Position numbers and translations under genes: made by a program
From: a virus
Strand: one strand, 5' to 3'
IMG/VR virus record: IMGVR_UViG_3300043410_002484
Location: 1 to 36,975 of that record
Length of the DNA stretch: 36,975 bases
Notes under the pieces: generated by a model
What the model was told of the DNA's origin: nothing
Seen by the model: only the letters and a program-made list of their open reading frames with translations
Databases searched by the model: none
In this document: positions 33,155-36,975 of the stretch, one piece after another
Position numbering within the stretch: position 1 is the first letter of the stretch
How the letters are laid out: the number at the start of each line of letters is the position of its first letter

Positions 33155-33780
33155 GAGTCTCTGCGCTCTGCTTGAGCCGTGGCGATCAAGCGATGCTTGA
33201 CGCCGCCTACGCCGATTGGACCCTGCAGTCCCGACGTGGCGACGAGTTCGTTGTAGTTCATGATGGCTCGCGTTCGCTTCGATGCCCGGGTGTCGCAGTG
33301 GTCTGCAGCGCGGTGGCAAATCTAGGAGTCCGCCGCAACCTCGGCGTAGCGCACGCTACCGGAGACGTCATTGCCGTTTGGGACGACGACGACGGCCACG
33401 AACGCGAGCGCCTTGCCGAGCAGCTGGAGCCGATTGACACGGGCTGCGACGCCAGCGTCATCCGCGACGTCTTACTCGAGGCCACGGGCAAAAAAGCGTG
33501 CGGCTGGATGCCATGTGGCTGGCCTCAGACTCTCGTCGTCACGCGTGACGCGTTGCTGGCTGCCGGCAGGTGGCCAGAGGACAAGCGCTGGGACGACGAC
33601 ATCGCGCTGCTCATGCGACTGCGCACGCGATTTGTCGTGCGTCGGATCGAGAGCGAGAAGCTGCTTTACCGATATCGCCAGCACGACTCCAACGTGACGG
33701 GTAGTGTGCACTGGGATGCGATCTGGCAGCGCGCCATCCCGCTTTCACAATCCCCTTGGGCCGAGCATGTCCAAAACTGA
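33151..33780 (+). CDS. GT2-like glycosyltransferase (GT-A fold)
   Basis: A 209-residue protein starting at GTG 33151, which overlaps the fibre stop (GTGA). The family-2 pattern is clear: N-terminal nucleotide-binding strand (VSALCLSRGD), the helix and strand NLGVRRNLGVAHATGDVIAVW, then the acidic metal-binding motif DDDD at 78-81 and HERERLAEQL after it. The later segment GRWPEDKRWDDDIALLMRL (about 145-163) matches the acceptor/catalytic E-D region. It is short and lacks a membrane segment. Tight coupling to the large fibre gene suggests it modifies fibre or host surface glycan, but the target is unknown. Phage serotype-conversion enzymes are related by fold. Confidence 0.85.
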   Translation: MRVSALCLSRGDQAMLDAAYADWTLQSRRGDEFVVVHDGSRSLRCPGVAVVCSAVANLGVRRNLGVAHATGDVIAVWDDDDGHERERLAEQLEPIDTGCDASVIRDVLLEATGKKACGWMPCGWPQTLVVTRDALLAAGRWPEDKRWDDDIALLMRLRTRFVVRRIESEKLLYRYRQHDSNVTGSVHWDAIWQRAIPLSQSPWAEHVQN

Positions 33781-34198
33781 CGAATTGAAGACCCTGCGCG
33801 ATCAGGTCGAACGCCTCACGTCACTGGTTGAACGCCTCACGCGGGGTCGCGAGCCCACGGTACTGGAGAGCATCTTTCCGGGTCGCTGGCGCAAAGAGTG
33901 GAGTGGGCGCGGCAAGGACTGGGACGCCCACGGCTCCGAAGAGTTCGTTGCCGTCGAGAACCGAATCGATATCGGCGAGACGACCGCTGTTGCGACGTCC
34001 TGGAACGTCGACGTCATCGAGAGCGGAGACAAGATCCGTCTGCGACAACACCACGACGTCACGGGGTGCACGGGTCTCGCTGACATCGAGATCGCGATCT
34101 CTGGCTCGCCAGCCGTCGGCTACAGCGGTTTCGAACTCGTGCACGGTCACCGAGTGGCCGTAAAATACTCGCCCATCAGTGAGCCTGTGGCCAGCTGA
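33767..34198 (+). CDS. Coiled-coil-headed hypothetical protein, possible fibre accessory
   Basis: A 143-residue protein. ATG at 33767 overlaps the glycosyltransferase stop by 14 bp. The first 30 residues form a heptad coil (LKTLRDQVERLTSLVERLTRG), a likely trimeric or dimeric stalk; the remainder (about 50-143) is a small beta domain (IDIGETTAVATSWNVDVIE). No cysteine cluster and no signal peptide. The layout coil plus beta head is typical of small fibre tips or chaperone-like fibre accessory proteins. Tail-to-tail overlap of 23 bp with the minus-strand lipoprotein gene. Confidence 0.5.
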   Translation: MSKTDELKTLRDQVERLTSLVERLTRGREPTVLESIFPGRWRKEWSGRGKDWDAHGSEEFVAVENRIDIGETTAVATSWNVDVIESGDKIRLRQHHDVTGCTGLADIEIAISGSPAVGYSGFELVHGHRVAVKYSPISEPVAS

Positions 34199-34661
34199 AG
34201 CGCTGCACCGGTCCCTGGCAGTGAACGGCGATGAAACCGTGCTGCTTGAGCGCGCCCCAGATTGGCGCGACGTTGCTATCGAGCCACGCGTCTGAGCACC
34301 CGTCCCCAAAGGCAACGATGCCGCGCGCGCCGTCACCGAACGTCTGAACTCCGGTGATGCCGGGGCCGGCGTGAGCAGACCAGTCGGCGGCGAGCGTGGC
34401 CCGTCGCTTCAGATCACCCTCGGACCAAGCCGGAGCCGACGGCGCGATTGTTGCGACTTGTACGACCGAAGCGCTAGGCGCTAGCGCCGCTAAATCCGCG
34501 GCAGGCGTCATGTCGACGCTTGACGCTGGTGCAGCCGGCGGGGCCCAGTTGAACATCCCGAAAGAGCGCTCCCGTTCCTCGATTCGCCCGGGGTCGATGT
34601 TGGTTCGGTGCTGAGCCGCGCAAGCGAGCAGCAACACTGGCGCTACGAGATGGGTCCTCAT
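34176..34661 (-). CDS. Minus-strand lipoprotein, candidate lysogenic-conversion gene
   Basis: A 161-residue protein on the opposite strand to all tail genes. Its N-terminus is a lipoprotein signal: MRTH, hydrophobic VAPVLLL, lipobox L-L-A-C with the modified Cys at 14. After a polar linker (about 20-55) come Pro/Ala/Ser-rich segments, then a C-terminal domain with GVQTFGDGARGIVAFGDGCSDAW (about 100-122) containing a second Cys, and a third Cys near 148 that could form a disulfide. Orientation against the operon implies its own promoter, in 34662-34732. Phage lipoproteins expressed from prophages often block superinfection or change the host envelope; outer spanins are also lipoproteins but are usually Pro-rich and shorter. 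Function inferred. Confidence 0.65.
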   Translation of the reverse strand: MRTHLVAPVLLLACAAQHRTNIDPGRIEERERSFGMFNWAPPAAPASSVDMTPAADLAALAPSASVVQVATIAPSAPAWSEGDLKRRATLAADWSAHAGPGITGVQTFGDGARGIVAFGDGCSDAWLDSNVAPIWGALKQHGFIAVHCQGPVQRFSWPQAH

Positions 34662-34732
34662 GGTGCCTGATCCTGCCCACTATTCCTAAGCCCCGCAAGT
34701 GAACGCCTGAGCAAGGATTCGAATTTTCTCAC
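34662..34732. promoter_or_regulatory. Divergent intergenic region with ATTCGAAT palindrome
   Basis: A 71-bp gap separates the divergent starts of the lipoprotein gene (minus) and the next + gene. It contains the perfect 8-bp palindrome ATTCGAAT (34717-34724), part of an AT-rich patch that stands out in GC-rich surroundings. I see no consensus -10/-35 pair; the palindrome is a possible operator. AAGG at 34713-34716 lies about 16 nt before the + gene ATG, too far for a good ribosome site. Confidence 0.35.
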
Positions 34733-34984
34733 ATGCCCGCCAAAGTCGACAACCCGAGGGCCCCGGTACCGGACGCGGAGCACATCCCTCTGCGTCCGAA
34801 CGAGACGCTTACGCTTGTATGCACGTCGTCTATCGGGACCACTCCTTTTGTGCTCCCTGCGGCCCAGCGGGGGCAAGTCATGGCCAACTTGGGAGCGCGC
34901 CAGCGGCGCGATGCGAACGTGGTCGTCGAGAAGGACGATAACGGAGCCTCGAGCCTGACGGTGTTCGTCGACCTGGGAGCATGA
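34733..34984 (+). CDS. Small hypothetical protein
   Basis: An 83-residue protein, beta-rich with a short Arg cluster (GARQRRDANVVVEKDD). Start ATG 34733 follows the divergent gap. Its second half ends in strands LTVFVDLGA, resembling small phage surface or fibre-related proteins. It is closely followed by another structural-looking gene. Not recognised. Confidence 0.5.
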   Translation: MPAKVDNPRAPVPDAEHIPLRPNETLTLVCTSSIGTTPFVLPAAQRGQVMANLGARQRRDANVVVEKDDNGASSLTVFVDLGA

Positions 34985-34985
34985 T

Positions 34986-35669
34986 GTGTCGGTAGCGTCG
35001 TTCACCAATTTCCACGAGCAGAACGCGCTGGATTTTGCTGGCGGGTCAACGACGATCACGTCCAAGACGTACACGTCTGGGCGTCTCTACATCATCGCGC
35101 TCGACCTGTTCAACATCGCGAGCAGTGGAGACTGGTCCGCAATCTCAATCAGTAACGGCTCCGGGGTAACGGGAACCTGGACCAAGCTCGCCAATACCTA
35201 CCAGGCCCAGGGTATCCTGCGTTTCTGGAGCAAAGATGTCTCCGGAACTGGGACTCTCTCGTTCAATCGCGGCACGAGCTCCACAGGGTACAACTGCAAC
35301 ATTGGTGAGAGCACTGGTGGCTTTGACACCAGCAACCCGATCGTTGCGTCGAGCGACGTCGACTCATCGAGTACGACGCCGACTGTCCCTGCGTTGGCAA
35401 GCGCTGGAAACGTAACCTACGGGCACGTGTTATCCAGCGGCACCAACTCTATCGCTGCGTGGACCCAATACTACAGCTTAAATTTCGCTGGGTTTCTCTG
35501 CAACGACTACAACGGGACGACCTCAAACCCGACGGTTACGAGCAGCGATCTGAAGCGGTTCACGTCGATCCAGATCGCTGAGGCGTCTGCAGCTGCAGCC
35601 AGCGGGATGGCCGAGTTTTCCACGTCGATGCGACGTCAACGCTCCGTGTACGCCCGCTATCGTCGTTGA
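34986..35669 (+). CDS. Beta-rich hypothetical structural protein
   Basis: A 227-residue protein starting at GTG 34986, one base after the previous stop. It is Ser/Thr/Gly/Asn-rich with alternating strands (GRLYIIALDLFNIAS, GVTGTWTKLANTY, VTYGHVLSSGTNSIAAW), the composition of virion surface or fibre proteins. C-terminal segment is Arg-rich (MRRQRSVYARYRR). No signal peptide. Probably a virion component, but no family is recognised. Confidence 0.6.
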   Translation: MSVASFTNFHEQNALDFAGGSTTITSKTYTSGRLYIIALDLFNIASSGDWSAISISNGSGVTGTWTKLANTYQAQGILRFWSKDVSGTGTLSFNRGTSSTGYNCNIGESTGGFDTSNPIVASSDVDSSSTTPTVPALASAGNVTYGHVLSSGTNSIAAWTQYYSLNFAGFLCNDYNGTTSNPTVTSSDLKRFTSIQIAEASAAAASGMAEFSTSMRRQRSVYARYRR

Positions 35670-35718
35670 AGAGTAACGGGCACTCTGGATGCTCAAAGAC
35701 CGTCCGCTCACTGCGGAC
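35670..35718. other. Two short inverted repeats between genes
   Basis: In the 81-bp gap before the next gene, AGAGT / ACTCT (35670-35686, 7-nt loop) and the GC-rich GTCCGC / GCGGAC (35702-35718, 5-nt loop) can each form a hairpin. No T-tract follows, so intrinsic termination is doubtful; an mRNA processing or stability element is possible. Confidence 0.4.
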
Positions 35719-35750
35719 CCAAGCGCCCTCGTGTGCGCTGAAAGAGAACT

Positions 35751-36224
35751 ATGGCATACGGCAGAATTTACAACGTCGTGATCGAAGCGGTGGCGGTAAC
35801 CGCGATCCAAGATCTGTTCGAAGTCACTAACGCTTCTACGAAGATCACAGTGCTGCGCTCGCTGGAGATTGGTCAGAGTTCCGACGCGGCGGACGCGCAA
35901 GATGAGCAGCTCTATGCGCGTATCATCACGGGCTACACAACAAGTGGGTCGGGCGGTTCCTCGGTAACCCCGATCCCAAGAATGATCGGCATGTCTGCGT
36001 ACTCGGGCACGTGTGAACGCAATAACACGACAGTGGCAAACACCGGCACGGCCGTCGTTCACCGAGCCTTCGCGTTCAATGTTCGCGCTGGGTACGTCTG
36101 GCAGCCTAGCGAGGACGAGATGATTGTTCTGGCGCCCAGCGAGCGCGCGGTAGTTCACCTGCCTGCGGCTCCAGCGGACTCCCTCACCATCTCCGCGACA
36201 TTGACTATCGAAGAGATCGGCTGA
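35751..36224 (+). CDS. Phage structural protein of unknown function
   Basis: A 157-residue protein that starts at ATG 35751 after AGAGA about 5 nt upstream. It begins AYGRIYNVVIEAVAVTA and ends in a conserved-looking Pro/Ala/Leu segment (VVHLPAAPADSLTISATL followed by IEE). I recall proteins with this start and ending in many proteobacterial phages and prophages, always of unknown role, often near fibre genes. It is beta-rich and has no signal peptide or membrane segment. The family link is from memory, not a search. Confidence 0.6.
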   Translation: MAYGRIYNVVIEAVAVTAIQDLFEVTNASTKITVLRSLEIGQSSDAADAQDEQLYARIITGYTTSGSGGSSVTPIPRMIGMSAYSGTCERNNTTVANTGTAVVHRAFAFNVRAGYVWQPSEDEMIVLAPSERAVVHLPAAPADSLTISATLTIEEIG

Positions 36225-36227
36225 TTC

Positions 36228-36975
36228 ATGGCGTGGTTTCGGCGAAAACAGCCGAGGCGACCTCGCCGGGTTAGCGCTGCTCTCTTTGGTGTTGGCAGCG
36301 GCAGTAACGCGAGCGCATTCGCCACTGTATCGGCGCAGGGGACCGTTTCCCCGAGCGGCGGCACTCTCGCGGCAAGCTCAGCGTCGATCGCGGCAACGGG
36401 ATCCGTAAGTCCGTCTGGCGCGTCGCTCGCCAGTGTTGCTGGCACGGTTGCGGCAATCGGCGGCGCCAATCCGGCTGCGGCAAGTCTCGCGAGCTCAAGC
36501 TCCAGTGTTACTGGCGCCGGAACCGTCGCAGGAACCTCAGCAAGTCTAGCAGCGCCATCTGCCAGCATATCCGCCATCGGTGCGGTTAGCGCAGCAAGCG
36601 CGTCCAGCGCGGTATCAAGCTGCACTGTCGCTGGCGTCGGAACTTGCTCCGGAGTCGGCGCAGCACTCGCCTCGAGCAGCGCTTCGATTGCTGCCGTGGC
36701 AACGATCGTCGGGGCACCACAGTCCGCGGTTGCAAGCGTCGCGATCGCGGCAACAGGATCCGTTTCCCCGGGCGCGTCATCGCTGGCCACGACCTCGGTT
36801 GCAGTTTCCGCCACGGGCTCCGTCAACGCAACTGCACTCGCTAGCGCGCTGACAAGTTGCACGATCTCCGCGACCGCGTCCGTTACACCAGTCGCCGGGT
36901 CCCTAGCGGCAGCCGGCGCGACGATCGCTGCGTCGTCGACGGTGTCACCCGTTGGCAACAGCTCCACGAGTGGCG
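36228..36975 (+). CDS. 20-residue tandem-repeat Ala/Ser/Gly protein, 3' end outside window
   Basis: A + strand frame opens at ATG 36228 (3 bp after the previous stop) and stays open to the last base: at least 249 codons. After a basic N-terminus (WFRRKQPRRPRR) and a 20-residue linker, the protein settles into tandem units of 20 residues (one of 19) from residue 38. The pattern is G-[TS]-V-x-P-x-x-x-S-L-A-x-x-x-x-x-[IV]-x-A-[TIV], for example GSVSPSGASLASVAGTVAAI. More than ten units are visible. Hydrophobic residues recur at fixed positions, as in stacked beta-strands of a rod or beta-helix. The antisense frame (36155-36967) is the shadow of this regularity. Probably a fibre-like or secreted filament protein. 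Confidence 0.78.
   Translation, partial: MAWFRRKQPRRPRRVSAALFGVGSGSNASAFATVSAQGTVSPSGGTLAASSASIAATGSVSPSGASLASVAGTVAAIGGANPAAASLASSSSSVTGAGTVAGTSASLAAPSASISAIGAVSAASASSAVSSCTVAGVGTCSGVGAALASSSASIAAVATIVGAPQSAVASVAIAATGSVSPGASSLATTSVAVSATGSVNATALASALTSCTISATASVTPVAGSLAAAGATIAASSTVSPVGNSSTSG
36339..36975 (+). repeat. 60-bp coding tandem repeat (20-residue units)
   Basis: From 36339 to the window end, about 10.6 units of 60 bp encode a degenerate 20-residue motif. DNA identity between units is low, but the residue pattern is kept, which points to old duplication with selection on structure. The array continues beyond the window. Confidence 0.8.

Noticed and set aside
36155-36967. 270-residue minus-strand Ala/Pro/Val-rich frame
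   Set aside because: It is the mirror of the 20-residue repeat on the + strand; the + frame continues the operon with 3-bp spacing and a basic N-terminus, whereas the minus frame would overlap the end of the preceding gene.

Overview
The window is one contiguous piece of a tailed phage or prophage genome (Caudoviricetes) with a contractile, Mu-type tail. It is GC-rich. Nearly every gene lies on the + strand and is translationally coupled to the next by stop/start overlaps (ATGA, GTGA, TAATG, TGATG). I see no bacterial housekeeping genes, tRNAs, rRNAs, integrase, repressor, holin or endolysin, so the lysogeny and lysis modules must lie outside the window or be absent. The host cannot be named. 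Base composition, Mu-like morphogenesis genes and a lipoprotein gene fit a GC-rich Gram-negative bacterium, but this is weak inference.

Layout. (1) 1-5547, early region: a replication-initiator-like protein with a Glu-Gln repeat, a CHC2/TOPRIM primase, a RecA/DnaB-fold helicase, a MazG-like pyrophosphohydrolase, and several small or zinc-binding proteins. It ends with a putative late regulator and a small basic DNA-binding protein. (2) 5548-5673, control region: four 10-bp direct repeats just upstream of a perfect TATAAT box. (3) 5674-13142, packaging and head: small and large terminase, Mu gp29-type portal, HK97-type prohead protease with a scaffold-like tail, decoration protein, major capsid, gp36-like and gp10-like connectors. 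(4) 13145-17530, tail shaft: two unassigned tail proteins, sheath, tube, tail assembly chaperone and a further tail protein. (5) 17523-18814, an insertion between the chaperone genes and the tape measure: a probable minus-strand ORF, a hairpin-rich leader and a P63C-domain gene. (6) 18815-28555, tape measure and baseplate: gpN-like hub with LysM, gpP-like hub, spike, a Pro/Leu repeat protein, gp46-like wedge, baseplate J and gp48-like. (7) 28552-33154, tail fibres, including an 1131-residue protein with three tandem ~128-residue domains. (8) 33151-36975, accessory and surface genes: a GT2-like glycosyltransferase, a coiled-coil protein, a minus-strand lipoprotein, several beta-rich proteins, and at the window edge an Ala/Ser/Gly-rich protein with a strict 20-residue repeat.

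How they work together. The early genes copy the DNA. The 5.55-kb control region probably switches on the long late operon, which packages DNA through portal and terminase into a protease-matured HK97-fold head and builds a contractile tail whose length is set by the tape measure. The fibre, glycosyltransferase and lipoprotein region is the likeliest place for host-recognition and superinfection functions.

The strongest non-obvious signal is a classical -1 slippery heptamer, C CCT TTA, at 16766-16772 in the tail assembly chaperone gene. It opens a start-less downstream reading frame (to 16990) that looks fully coding and restores the 3-nt spacing to the next gene.
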